Shown piece after piece: positions 25,704-33,346 of a stretch of DNA of 41,325 bases. The notes under the pieces are model-generated. The model searched no databases. It saw nothing but the letters and a program-made list of their open reading frames with translations, and was not told the DNA's origin. Origin of the DNA: Chloroflexota bacterium (GTDB lineage: Bacteria > Chloroflexota > Anaerolineae > UBA4142 > SHND01); the NCBI GenBank assembly GCA_016209205.1, contig JACQWQ010000083.1, positions 1 through 41,325 of the forward strand, given 5' to 3'. The translations under genes were made by a program, and so were the position numbers. Within the stretch, counting starts at the first letter, position 1. Every line of letters begins with the position of its first letter.

Positions 25704-27245
25704 ATGAAACAATCAAAATTCCTGTACGCCCTGATTGCGTTGGCGATGTTATTGGCGATTGTCCCTGCAGCGAGCGCCGCGCCAAACACCGCAGTTGCTT
25801 GCACGGATACGCACACCGTCGTCGCGGGCGACACGCTTTCTCTGCTCGCCGACAAAGCCTATGGTAATGTCAAGGCGTACTGGCCCATCATGGCGTACAC
25901 CAATTATGCCAACCTCGATGATGCAAAGAAATATCCGAACAAGATCACGAATCCTGATGTCATTGATGTCGGTTGGGTCTTGTGCATCCCAAGCCAGGCG
26001 GATGCGACGGCGTTTCTCGCCAAGTTCGACCCGACCAAGCCCAATGTGGGCTTGCTCTTTGGCACGCCCAGTAGCGGACAGCTTCAAGTCGGCAATTGGT
26101 GGACGTCTGGCGGCGAATTCGCTGGCATCAACGGCGTGTACGATCTCTACAAGAAAGCATATCCAGGCGTTGAGTTGATCCATGCCGGCATCGCGGGCGG
26201 CGGCGGCGTGAACTTTCAGGCATCGAACATTACCAAGCTCCAAGCAGGCGATCCATTCGACGTGTTTATGCTCCATGCTGGTAAAGAGGTAATCCAATAC
26301 GACCCGGAAAAATACCTCACCCCTGTCGAAGATATCGTGGAAGCTGGCGAAGGATCGGTCATGCCCGATGACCTCAAAAAATTGCTGACCTACAAAGGTC
26401 ACATGTGGACGGTGCCGCTCAACATCCATCGTGGGAACGTGCTGTGGGTCAACAAAAAGATCCTCGCCGACAATGGCTTGACCGCGCCGACAACGTTTGA
26501 CGAATTCTTTACGGTCGCCGATGCCTTGAAAGCCAAGGGCATCATTCCGCTCGCGATGGGTGGAGCGAATAAATTCGAAGGTCCTCAAACCTTTGAGGTG
26601 GTACTGCTCGGCACGGTCGGACCGGACGGCATGTTGGGGCTCCACGATGGCACGATGAAATTTTCAGACCCGAAAGTTACCGAGGCATTGAACACGTACA
26701 AAAAAATGCTTACGTACACCAACCAGGATCGTGACTCACTTTCCTGGGATCAAGCGACCAAACTGGTGATCGAAGGCAAAGCCGCGATGAACATCATGGG
26801 CGACTGGGCGGATGGGGAATTCGTCCATGCGAAAAAGACCGCGGCGGATTACGAAGGAATTCCCGCGCCGAACAACAAGGGCTCGTTCCTACTCGTGTCA
26901 GACGGCTTTGGATTCCCGATCAAAGCGCCCAATCCCGAAAACGCCAGAAACTGGCTCAAGTTGATCACGGGTAAAGAGGCGCAAGAAGTCTTTAACATCA
27001 ACAAAGGTTCAATCTGTTCGCGCACCGACTGCGACTATAGCAAGTTCGACGATTACCTCAAATCATCGGCTGCGGATTTCAAAGTCTCGCGCGTGATCCC
27101 GATCATCGTTCACGGCTCTGCCATTGACCCCGCATGGAAGACGGCGTTCACCGATATCGTCATCAAGTTTACGGCGGACGGTGATGTCGCCGCTGCCCAA
27201 GCCGCGCTCGTTCAAGCCGCGAAGGATGCAGGAGTTGCACAATAA
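25704..27245 (+). CDS. Sugar ABC transporter substrate-binding protein with N-terminal LysM
   Basis: A 513-aa secreted protein. The signal peptide (1-26, ending ASA-A) has no lipobox Cys. Residues 36-96 form a LysM-like domain: HTVVAGDTLSLLADKAYG, then a longer loop and NPDVIDVGWVLCIPS. From about 110 to 513 it is a family 1 (MalE-like) solute-binding protein: PFDVFMLHAGKEVIQYDPEKYL, MWTVPLNIHRGNVLWVNKKILADNG, GKAAMNIMGDWADGEF, FGFPIKAPNPENARNWLKLI. The usual lipid anchor thus appears replaced by a LysM that could tether the binding protein to peptidoglycan or another glycan. The SD GGGAGG is 9 nt before the ATG. Two permease genes follow; the carbohydrate bound is unknown. Confidence 0.92.
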   Translation: MKQSKFLYALIALAMLLAIVPAASAAPNTAVACTDTHTVVAGDTLSLLADKAYGNVKAYWPIMAYTNYANLDDAKKYPNKITNPDVIDVGWVLCIPSQADATAFLAKFDPTKPNVGLLFGTPSSGQLQVGNWWTSGGEFAGINGVYDLYKKAYPGVELIHAGIAGGGGVNFQASNITKLQAGDPFDVFMLHAGKEVIQYDPEKYLTPVEDIVEAGEGSVMPDDLKKLLTYKGHMWTVPLNIHRGNVLWVNKKILADNGLTAPTTFDEFFTVADALKAKGIIPLAMGGANKFEGPQTFEVVLLGTVGPDGMLGLHDGTMKFSDPKVTEALNTYKKMLTYTNQDRDSLSWDQATKLVIEGKAAMNIMGDWADGEFVHAKKTAADYEGIPAPNNKGSFLLVSDGFGFPIKAPNPENARNWLKLITGKEAQEVFNINKGSICSRTDCDYSKFDDYLKSSAADFKVSRVIPIIVHGSAIDPAWKTAFTDIVIKFTADGDVAAAQAALVQAAKDAGVAQ

Positions 27246-27303
27246 GCTCGGCGCTCTGTGTCTTTGGGTGCTTGCACCCGAGAGGCAAGTCGCAAAATAC
27301 TCG

Positions 27304-27329
27304 GCGAGGGGGAGAAAACTCCCCCTCGC
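27304..27329 (+). terminator. Hairpin between binding protein and permease genes
   Basis: Perfect 11-bp arms (GCGAGGGGGAG at 27304-27314, CTCCCCCTCGC at 27319-27329) with an AAAA loop and no T-run. In transporter operons such intercistronic stems often stabilise the binding-protein message and attenuate downstream genes, which would give more binding protein than permease. Confidence 0.6.
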
Positions 27330-27379
27330 TCCAAATCTAACCGGGACGACACCGCGGCCGGTTTTGTGGGAGGACGCTC

Positions 27380-28384
27380 ATGAAGGGTAAAGGATGGGAA
27401 CGTTGGGCTGCCGTCTTGATGGTGCTGCCCTCAATTATTCTGATCGCCATCTTTGTCTATGGCTTTATCAGCTGGACTGGCTATGTCTCCCTCACCAAAT
27501 GGGCAAGCACCGCGCCCGATTACACGTTCGTTGGACTTGCCAATTACCAGCGCATCCTCTTTGGAGCGGGGATTGAAACACAGCGCTTTTATATTGACAT
27601 TCGAAATTTCGTCGGCTTTACCTCGCTCTTTCTGTTTTCTTGCATTGTTCTGGGTTTTGGATTGGCACTCTTGATTGACAGCCGCATTCGGGGCGAAAGC
27701 TTTTTCCGAAGTGTTTTTCTTTTGCCCTTTGCCATTTCCTTTATCGTCACCGGCGTAGTCTGGCGCTGGCTGCTGACGCCCGGCACACCGGAACTCGGCA
27801 GCACGGGCGTCAACAAATTGTTCGAGTACATTGGACTAGGATTTTTCAAGCCGCGCTGGTTTACGGATCCGACCGTCTTCTACATCGCCGACAATACCGC
27901 ACTTGGCGGCTTTCTCAATCAGATTGGATTGAGCTTTGTAACCAACCCGAACTGGGGTATTTCGGTCGGAACATTTTCGCTCGTCCTTGCCGCGACGTGG
28001 CAATTATCCGGTTATGTGATGGCGTTGTATCTCGCGGGCATGCGCAGTATCCCGCACGAATTGCGCGAGGCAGCGCGGGTGGACGGCGCAAACGAATACC
28101 AGATCGTGCGCTATATTTATATCCCACTCTTGACGCCTATCACGTTGAGCGTCGTCATCATCTTGAGCAGCATTTCGTTGAAACTATATGACCTCAGCGT
28201 TTCCATGACCGGCGTCGGTCCCGGTTTTGCCACGGATACCCTCGCCTTTAACATGTTCGAGACAACCTTCAAAGCCACGCGCTTTGCGCAGGGAGCGGCG
28301 ATTGCTGTGATTCTACTGGTGCTTGTTTCCGTATTGATTATCCCTTACCTGCGCTACAGTTTGCGCTCGGAGACTACCCAATGA
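27380..28384 (+). CDS. Sugar ABC transporter permease, MalF type
   Basis: A 334-aa inner-membrane permease with about seven hydrophobic helices; the first is at residues 12-32. The EAA loop, docking site for the ATPase, is visible as ELREAARVDGANEYQIVRYIYIPLL (about 232-256). A long extracellular loop lies between helices 3 and 4 (about 130-185). It pairs with the next permease, whose start overlaps its stop by 4 nt (ATGA). The SD GGAGG precedes the ATG at 27380. No ATPase gene is found in the window, so a shared MsmK/UgpC-type ATPase encoded elsewhere is likely. Confidence 0.93.
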   Translation: MKGKGWERWAAVLMVLPSIILIAIFVYGFISWTGYVSLTKWASTAPDYTFVGLANYQRILFGAGIETQRFYIDIRNFVGFTSLFLFSCIVLGFGLALLIDSRIRGESFFRSVFLLPFAISFIVTGVVWRWLLTPGTPELGSTGVNKLFEYIGLGFFKPRWFTDPTVFYIADNTALGGFLNQIGLSFVTNPNWGISVGTFSLVLAATWQLSGYVMALYLAGMRSIPHELREAARVDGANEYQIVRYIYIPLLTPITLSVVIILSSISLKLYDLSVSMTGVGPGFATDTLAFNMFETTFKATRFAQGAAIAVILLVLVSVLIIPYLRYSLRSETTQ

Positions 28385-29277
28385 CAACTGAAACTGCCCT
28401 TGCCCGCGAAGCGACTACAGAGGTCGCCGGCCGCCGTGGATATTTCAACTGGTGGCGCATCTTGCTGTACGCCATCGCAATCATCTTTACTGCCTATTAC
28501 CTCCTCCCCATCTTTTTGATGGTCCTCACAGGTCTCAAGAGCTATAACGAGATTAATCTGTACGAAATGTGGAGTTTGCCGCGCCAGCTGAGCTTTCAGA
28601 GTTTCATTGACGCTTGGGTAGGTAGTCCGTCCGTCGCGGGCTTGGGGCGCAACTTTGTAAACAGTCTCCGTGTAGCAATCCCCGCGACCCTCATCTCGGC
28701 GATTCTCGGCGCGATGAATGGTTATGTTTTATCCAAGTGGAAATTCCGCAGCGCGGATATTATTTTCCCGCTGCTCCTGTTTGGCATGTTCATTCCCTAC
28801 CAAAGCATCCTCATCCCACTGGTTACAACACTCAACGCGCTCCGCATTGGGGGTTCGCTGGAAGGTTTGACGTTCGTCCACATCGTGTACGGAATTCCGG
28901 TCTGCGCGCTCATTTTTCGCAACTATTACGCCACGATTCCCAATGAAATGATCGAAGCGGCGCGGATTGACGGCGCGAATTTCTTTAGCATTTTCACGCG
29001 CATCATGCTGCCGCTTTCCGCGCCCGGCTTTGTCGTCGTCGCCATTTGGCAATTCACCAATATCTGGAACGACTTTTTGTTCGCCATCACCGTCACCAAC
29101 AATCCGGCGAATCAACCCATCACCGTCGCGCTCAACAATCTCGCGGGCAGTTTCACCGTCGAATGGAACGTCCAATTCGCCGCCGCGCTCATCGCCGCCG
29201 CGCCGACGATTTTGTTGTACATTCTGCTGGGTCCGTTCTTTGTGCGCGGGCTGATGGCTGGCTCGTTGAAAGGTTAA
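28381..29277 (+). CDS. Sugar ABC transporter permease, MalG type
   Basis: A 298-aa permease with six hydrophobic helices (about 25-48, 95-115, 120-145, 160-180, 210-232 and 265-285). The EAA motif reads EMIEAARIDGANFFSIFTRIMLPLS (about 196-220). MalG-family features include a short periplasmic N-terminus and GLMAGSLKG at the C-terminal end, the typical -G(A/S)-KG tail. Translation is coupled to the preceding permease through the ATGA overlap. It completes the transmembrane part of the importer. Confidence 0.94.
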   Translation: MTTETALAREATTEVAGRRGYFNWWRILLYAIAIIFTAYYLLPIFLMVLTGLKSYNEINLYEMWSLPRQLSFQSFIDAWVGSPSVAGLGRNFVNSLRVAIPATLISAILGAMNGYVLSKWKFRSADIIFPLLLFGMFIPYQSILIPLVTTLNALRIGGSLEGLTFVHIVYGIPVCALIFRNYYATIPNEMIEAARIDGANFFSIFTRIMLPLSAPGFVVVAIWQFTNIWNDFLFAITVTNNPANQPITVALNNLAGSFTVEWNVQFAAALIAAAPTILLYILLGPFFVRGLMAGSLKG

Positions 29278-29286
29278 AAGTGACGG

Positions 29287-29391
29287 CGACGTGTCATCAC
29301 GCCCCACGCGGTTCGACGGGCAGCATGCGTGATGATACGTCGGTGTGACGGGAAACGGGGAAATGCCAACCCGTCACTCGTCACCCGTCAC
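29287..29391. repeat. Hairpin and CCGTCAC heptads before the Gfo/Idh gene
   Basis: A 16-bp inverted repeat with one mismatch (29287-29302 and 29327-29342) follows the permease stop. Then come heptads CCGTCAC, TCGTCAC, CCGTCAC (29371-29391), ending 7 nt before the ATG at 29399. The heptads match those at 7726-7746. The gene has no SD. Confidence 0.8.
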
Positions 29392-29398
29392 ATTTCCC

Positions 29399-30496
29399 AT
29401 GGATTCTCTCGGCATCGGTCTCATCGGCTTTGGCATGATCGGCAAAGTTCACGCCCTCGCCTATCGCGAAATTCCGCACTTTTACCCTCGCACGCTTCCC
29501 CCCATTCAACTCGCTGCCATTTGCACGACGCGCGCGGAATCCGCAGAACGCGCCGCGCACGAAGGCGGATTCGACAATTGGACGACCAACCTTGACGAAC
29601 TTGTTTCCCGCGCAGATGTCCAAGTTGTAGACGTGTGCTTGCCGAATTATGCGCACCGTCCCACGATTCTCGCGGCGATCCATGCGGGCAAACACGTTCT
29701 CGTGGACAAACCGCTTGCGTTGAACGCGGCAGAGGCACAAGAAATTGTAGACGCCGCGCGGGAAGCGAATGTCCGCGTCGGAATGGTGTGCAATTATCGC
29801 TTTGTGCCCGCGCTGATGCTCGCGCACCAGATGATTGCCGAAGGCGCGCTGGGACAAATTTATCATTATCATATTGATTATTTGCACACGGGCTATCAAA
29901 ATCCGCAGCGCCCGATGAGTTGGCGCTTGCGTCACGCGCAATCGGGCGGCGGCGCGCTCGTGGATTTGGGATCGCACGTGATTGATATGGCGCGTTTTTT
30001 GATTGGAGAGTTTGAAACGGTGAATGCGACAACGCGCACGTACATCACCGAGCGACCAGCAGATGCGAAATCCGAGAAACGAGAAGGCGTTGACGTGGAC
30101 GACGCCGCGTGGCTCAATGCGAAAATGCAAAACGGCGCGCAGGGCACACTCTTTGTAACGCGTTTCGCGACGGGCGCGGTGGACGACATGAACGTGCAGG
30201 TGTACGGCGAACGCGGCGCATTGAAATTCAGTCTGCAAGACGGCAACGTGCTGCAATTTTTCGACGCGACGGCGAACGCGGCGACACAGGGCTGGACGCG
30301 TATTCCGACCGGCACACAGTTTCAAGGCGCGGTCGTTCCCCCCCCCCGCAGCATTCTGGGCTGGAACCGCACGCACGCGGAAAACATTTATCAATTCCTC
30401 CGCGCTGTCGTCGAAAACAAACCCTTTGCGCCGGACGCGAACGACGGACTGCGCGTGCATCAGGTGATTGACAACGCGTACGCGTTGGGCAAGTAG
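29399..30496 (+). CDS. Gfo/Idh/MocA family NAD(P)-dependent oxidoreductase
   Basis: A 365-aa sugar dehydrogenase-like protein. The N-terminal Rossmann fold starts at once (GLIGFGMIGKVHALAY, GxGxxG). The family's E/D-K-P motif is HVLVDKPLALNAAEA (about 97-111). The C-terminal catalytic fold contains GGGALVDLGSHVIDMARFLIG with the conserved Asp-x-x-x-His. It probably oxidises or epimerises a sugar or polyol imported by the adjacent transporter. The ATG at 29399 was chosen because the Rossmann strand begins six residues later. A 10-C run (30338-30347) encodes PPP. The stop codon lies inside the first unit of a 30-bp tandem array. Confidence 0.93.
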   Translation: MDSLGIGLIGFGMIGKVHALAYREIPHFYPRTLPPIQLAAICTTRAESAERAAHEGGFDNWTTNLDELVSRADVQVVDVCLPNYAHRPTILAAIHAGKHVLVDKPLALNAAEAQEIVDAAREANVRVGMVCNYRFVPALMLAHQMIAEGALGQIYHYHIDYLHTGYQNPQRPMSWRLRHAQSGGGALVDLGSHVIDMARFLIGEFETVNATTRTYITERPADAKSEKREGVDVDDAAWLNAKMQNGAQGTLFVTRFATGAVDDMNVQVYGERGALKFSLQDGNVLQFFDATANAATQGWTRIPTGTQFQGAVVPPPRSILGWNRTHAENIYQFLRAVVENKPFAPDANDGLRVHQVIDNAYALGK

Positions 30497-30698
30497 TATA
30501 GCGCCTTGTGCGCGTTGGGCAAGTAGTATAGCGCCTTGTGCGCGTTGGGCAAGTAGTATAGCGCCTTGTGCGCGTTGGGCAAGTAGTATAGCGCCTTGTG
30601 CGCGTTGGGCAAGTAGTATAGCGCCTTGTGCGCGTTGGGCAAGTAGTATACCGCCTTGTGCGCGTTGGGCAAGTAGTATACCGCCTTGTGCGCGTTGG
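30481..30698. repeat. 30-bp tandem repeat, 7 copies plus 8 nt
   Basis: Seven contiguous 30-bp units, each beginning CGCGTTGGGCAAGTAG and ending CCTTGTG, plus a partial eighth. Units 1-5 are identical; units 6 and 7 share one substitution. Unit 1 contains the last codons and stop of the Gfo/Idh gene (A-L-G-K-stop), so every later copy repeats that gene's end. There are no spacers, so this is not CRISPR. Each unit contains TAGTATA, a possible -10-like sequence. Confidence 0.97.
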
Positions 30699-30801
30699 AG
30701 ACTGGAGATTGGAAATTGCGGATTGCACATTTTGAATTTTGAATTTTGAATTTCGAATTCTGAATTTGCGATATGCGATTTGCGATACGCGATCAGCGAT
30801 G
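30697..30801. repeat. 15-unit heptad array containing the ROK start codon
   Basis: 105 bp split into fifteen 7-mers without slip: GGAGACT, GGAGATT, GGAAATT, GCGGATT, GCACATT, TTGAATT x3, TCGAATT, CTGAATT, TGCGATA, TGCGATT, TGCGATA, CGCGATC, AGCGATG. The last unit supplies the ATG (30799-30801) of the ROK gene. The units diverge gradually while the period stays exact. No SD is present. Confidence 0.95.
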
Positions 30802-31722
30802 AGCGAACTCTGGCACATCGGCGTTGACCTCGGCGCAAGCACGTTCAAATGCGGCTTGATTTCGCCCGAATGGAGAATCGTCGCGCGCAATGAAGCGCCG
30901 ACGCGCGCGTTGGAGGGTCCGGCGCAAGCCGCCGAACGCGTCGCACAAAGCGTACGCGCCTTGCAAGCACAATTGCCTGCAGGTGCGACACTTGCTGCGC
31001 TCGGCATTTGCAGTCCCGGACCGATCGAGCACAACACGGGCGTAATCGTTGACCCACCGAATCTCACGGGTTGGCGCAACGTGCCTTTCGCGCAAATGGT
31101 GCGCGAACATTTGGGCATCCCCGTTTCGCTCGAACACGACGCCAAAGCCGCCGCGCTGGGCGAATATCATTTCGGCGCGGGGCGCGGCGCAAAATCCATG
31201 GCGCTCATCATCGTCGGCACGGGCATCGGCGCGGCGTTCATCGTGGACGGCAAACTGCATCGCGGCGAACAAGACGCGGCAGGCGAGGTCGGACATTTCA
31301 CGGTAGATATGGACGGACCGATATGCACCTGCGGCTCGAACGGCTGTGTAGAAAGTTACGCGGGCGGTCCCGCCATCATGAATGCGTACATGTACGCCAC
31401 GCGCAAAAAAGTGGAATCGGCAGAAGAAATCGTCCGCGCCGCGCAAAACGGCGACGAAATCGCGCAGCGTGTCTTGCAACGCGCGGGACGCGCGCTCGGC
31501 GTGTGCATTGCAACCGTCGCGATGACGATGGACATTTCGACGTTTGTTTTGTTCGGCAGCGTCATCAGAGCAGGCGATCTGCTGCTCGAACCCGCACGTG
31601 CAACCGTGCCAAAATATTCGCACAAGTCCATCTCGTCGCGCGTGCGCGTCATGGCAGGGGAACTGGGAAACGACGCGGGGATTTTGGGCGCGGCGTGGGG
31701 GGCGCGGTCAGCGGATGGGTAA
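30799..31722 (+). CDS. ROK family sugar kinase with displaced 3' end
   Basis: A 307-aa ROK protein. The phosphate-binding strand GVDLGASTFKCGL (about 8-20), the catalytic Asp114 in EHDAKAAALGE, the GTGIGAAFIVDGKLHRG segment, and the zinc motif GH...CTCGSNGCVE are all present, so it should be an ATP-dependent sugar kinase (glucokinase-like). ROK repressors have an extra N-terminal HTH, absent here. It probably phosphorylates the sugar imported by the adjacent ABC system. The C-terminus reads GNDAGILGAAWGARSADG, while 32571-32629 downstream encodes the natural-looking tail GNDAGILGAAIEQLHVWF. An insertion of about 0.9 kb has therefore replaced the last residues, probably without abolishing activity. 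The ATG lies in a heptad array. Confidence 0.92.
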   Translation: MSELWHIGVDLGASTFKCGLISPEWRIVARNEAPTRALEGPAQAAERVAQSVRALQAQLPAGATLAALGICSPGPIEHNTGVIVDPPNLTGWRNVPFAQMVREHLGIPVSLEHDAKAAALGEYHFGAGRGAKSMALIIVGTGIGAAFIVDGKLHRGEQDAAGEVGHFTVDMDGPICTCGSNGCVESYAGGPAIMNAYMYATRKKVESAEEIVRAAQNGDEIAQRVLQRAGRALGVCIATVAMTMDISTFVLFGSVIRAGDLLLEPARATVPKYSHKSISSRVRVMAGELGNDAGILGAAWGARSADG

Positions 31723-31783
31723 AGCGGATGAGCGGATGGACGATTCTCGTTCCGCACCCACAGCATGAACGAATATCTATTTC

Positions 31784-32305
31784 ATGGTGCTACAAATGAA
31801 AAACAAACTCGACCCGTCTATTCCACATCAAGACATCACATATCGTATCATCGGCTGCGCAATGCGCGTGCATAATCGGTTAGGACCGGGGTTGCGCGAG
31901 AAAATGTATCAACGCGCGTTGACGGCGGAAATGCGTGCGGACGGGATGGAAGTGATTGAAGAATATCGCATTGACGTTTACGATGGCGATGTGTGGATTG
32001 GAACAACCTATCCCGATCATTGGGTCGAAAATAAAGTCGTCGTCGAAGTGGAGGCGTTTTCACATTTTTTGACCAAGACCGAAATTGCGCAGACGATTGG
32101 TTTTCTGGCAGCAGCAAACACGCCCGTAGGATTACTGATCAATTTCGGTCGTAAGCGATTGGACTATCAAAGAATTTTGCTGCCAAATGATTTACAGGAT
32201 TGGAAAAAATATATCACGCGTTTTCTATGGCGTCCGCCGGGAGCAGGACCGCCACAACGCGCGCGGGAGGAAGGGCAGCTGCCAGCGGATGATAAAAGCG
32301 GATAA
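31784..32305 (+). CDS. GxxExxY family protein (PD-(D/E)XK-like)
   Basis: A 173-aa protein; the family signature is LGPGLREKMYQRAL (G-L-R-E-K-M-Y). The N-terminal DITYRIIGCAMRVHNRL and the distal TEIAQTIGFLAAANTPVGLLINFGRKRLDYQRI are diagnostic. To my recollection the family (TIGR04256/PF13366) has the PD-(D/E)XK nuclease fold; the catalytic strand normally reads D..VE..VVVELKA, but here it is PDHWVENKVVVEVEAF, with Glu replacing the Lys. The last ~22 residues (from about RPPGAGPPQ) are encoded by adjoining repeat DNA. ATG 31784 or 31796 is possible. It lies within the insertion in the ROK gene; function unknown. Confidence 0.85.
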   Translation: MVLQMKNKLDPSIPHQDITYRIIGCAMRVHNRLGPGLREKMYQRALTAEMRADGMEVIEEYRIDVYDGDVWIGTTYPDHWVENKVVVEVEAFSHFLTKTEIAQTIGFLAAANTPVGLLINFGRKRLDYQRILLPNDLQDWKKYITRFLWRPPGAGPPQRAREEGQLPADDKSG

Positions 32306-32560
32306 TCGGATGCGAGCGCGCCCATCCGCTTTCCATTATCCGCGCGCTTGGTTCGGCGCACAGCTGCCAGCGGATACATAAAGCGGATAAGCGGATACCG
32401 TACGCGCCCATCTGCTCATCCGCTTTCCCGAATCCGCTGGCAGCTGTCCACACGGGGATTTTGGGCACGGCGGGGGGGGAGCTGCCAGCGGATACATAAA
32501 GCGGATAAGCGGATACGTACGCGCCCATCCGCTTATCCGCTTTACCAAATCCGCTGTCCA
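32262..32560. repeat. Cluster of AGCGGAT-type palindromic elements
   Basis: Three related ~90-bp palindromes (about 32262-32335, 32346-32440 and 32480-32558). Each has CAGCTGCCAGCGGAT, AGCGGATAAGCGGAT-type 8-bp steps, a GTACGCGCCCAT centre and the complementary ATCCGCTTATCCGCT arm. The middle copy ends in ATCCGCTGGCAGCTG, giving a full palindrome. A decayed relative follows the ROK stop at 31711-31745. They have multiplied locally beside the GxxExxY gene. Confidence 0.85.
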
Positions 32561-32568
32561 TGTGCAGA

Positions 32569-32629
32569 TGGGAAACGACGCGGGGATTTTGGGCGCGGCA
32601 ATTGAACAGCTTCACGTTTGGTTCTGACC
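32569..32629 (+). pseudogene. Orphaned C-terminal tail of the ROK gene
   Basis: In frame this reads GNDAGILGAAIEQLHVWF followed by TGA (32627-32629). It has the ordinary look of a ROK C-terminus and matches the current ROK protein up to GILGAA before diverging. It is the displaced original end of the kinase gene, now untranslated. Confidence 0.75.
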
Positions 32630-32653
32630 AAGGTTTCTGCAAAGGACTCGTCT

Positions 32654-33286
32654 ATGTTTGACACTCCTGACTTGATGCCATTGTGTGTTGCTCCTATTCT
32701 TGCACTTACTGTTGGTGCGTTAGTCTATGTGCTTGGCAAAGCGCTCAAAAAAATGATTGAAAAGCGCACTGGCGAGGATCAGCCACTGATGGACTTTATC
32801 ACTTTGTTGTCTGTTGTGATTGTCGTACCAGTTGCCTGCTATGCATCGCTCGCACTCGAAATCGGCATTCGTTCACCTGCCCCTTGGATTCAACCCAGTA
32901 CAAATGATATTGTCGGCAAATGGGAATTGTCTAAAGGTTCGGCGGAAACCCTTCAAAAAACGTTTCACGTCGTATCAACGGAAGGAGAACTCGTTTTTAA
33001 TCAAGATGGGACATTCCAGTTAAAAAGCATGCCGACTTTCTGGGGGTTGTCAAAAACTCCTTTTCCACAAAGCCAGAAATATATTTCGGGCAATGGCACG
33101 TGGTATTTGGGACAAATGGAAGGATCTCAAAGATTGGAATGGGCTATCTTTGCACAGTTCCAAAACATAAACGACAAACCAGAAAATCGGTCAATGCGCT
33201 TTTATTTTGAGGGACATTTGGCTCCATATTCACTTGTTGCAATGGACAATGACAACTCTGTCTATTATCGCTATGAGAAGCGGTAG
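32654..33286 (+). CDS. Two-helix membrane protein with lipocalin-like domain, unknown
   Basis: A 210-aa protein. The ATG at 32654 has AAAGGA 7 nt upstream. Two hydrophobic helices (about residues 9-30 and 48-72) are separated by a basic loop (KALKKMIEKRTGED). The rest is a beta-rich extracytoplasmic domain starting IVGKWELSKGSAETLQ and continuing GELVFNQDGTFQLKSMP, a pattern seen in lipocalin-like domains. The codon use and base composition are clearly less GC-rich than in every neighbour, which suggests recent acquisition, perhaps with the adjacent insertion. No specific family recognised. Confidence 0.75.
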   Translation: MFDTPDLMPLCVAPILALTVGALVYVLGKALKKMIEKRTGEDQPLMDFITLLSVVIVVPVACYASLALEIGIRSPAPWIQPSTNDIVGKWELSKGSAETLQKTFHVVSTEGELVFNQDGTFQLKSMPTFWGLSKTPFPQSQKYISGNGTWYLGQMEGSQRLEWAIFAQFQNINDKPENRSMRFYFEGHLAPYSLVAMDNDNSVYYRYEKR

Positions 33287-33346
33287 ACTTTGCCTGCACA
33301 TTCCAATGTGGACAACGCATCGTTGATAATCGATTAAAGGGGATTT

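Larger units (their letters stand above)
31664..32599. mobile_element. Insertion bounded by a 31-bp direct repeat in the ROK 3' end
   Basis: The 31-bp sequence at 31664-31694 (TGGGAAACGACG ... GGGCGCGGC, part of the ROK coding region) is repeated exactly at 32569-32599, where the original ROK reading frame resumes to a stop. The ~874 bp between them carries a GxxExxY-family gene and several AGCGGAT-type palindromes. A further decayed copy of the ROK end (CGGGGATTTTGGGCACGG) lies at 32454-32471. No transposase or terminal inverted repeats are seen. It could have arisen by an unknown element or by recombination between repeat copies. Confidence 0.7.

Noticed and set aside
30481..30698. Possible CRISPR array because of regularly spaced 30-bp repeats
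   Set aside because: Units are directly adjacent with no spacers, contain the neighbouring gene's stop codon, and no cas genes are present.
29381..30838. Long minus-strand open frame across the Gfo/Idh gene and the 30-bp array
   Set aside because: It is the shadow of a well-supported oxidoreductase and repeats; its peptide contains the translated tandem repeat and no recognisable domain.
32569..32599. 31-bp direct repeat as an ordinary transposon target duplication
   Set aside because: Far longer than usual target duplications, and no transposase or terminal inverted repeats are present; kept instead as an unexplained insertion.
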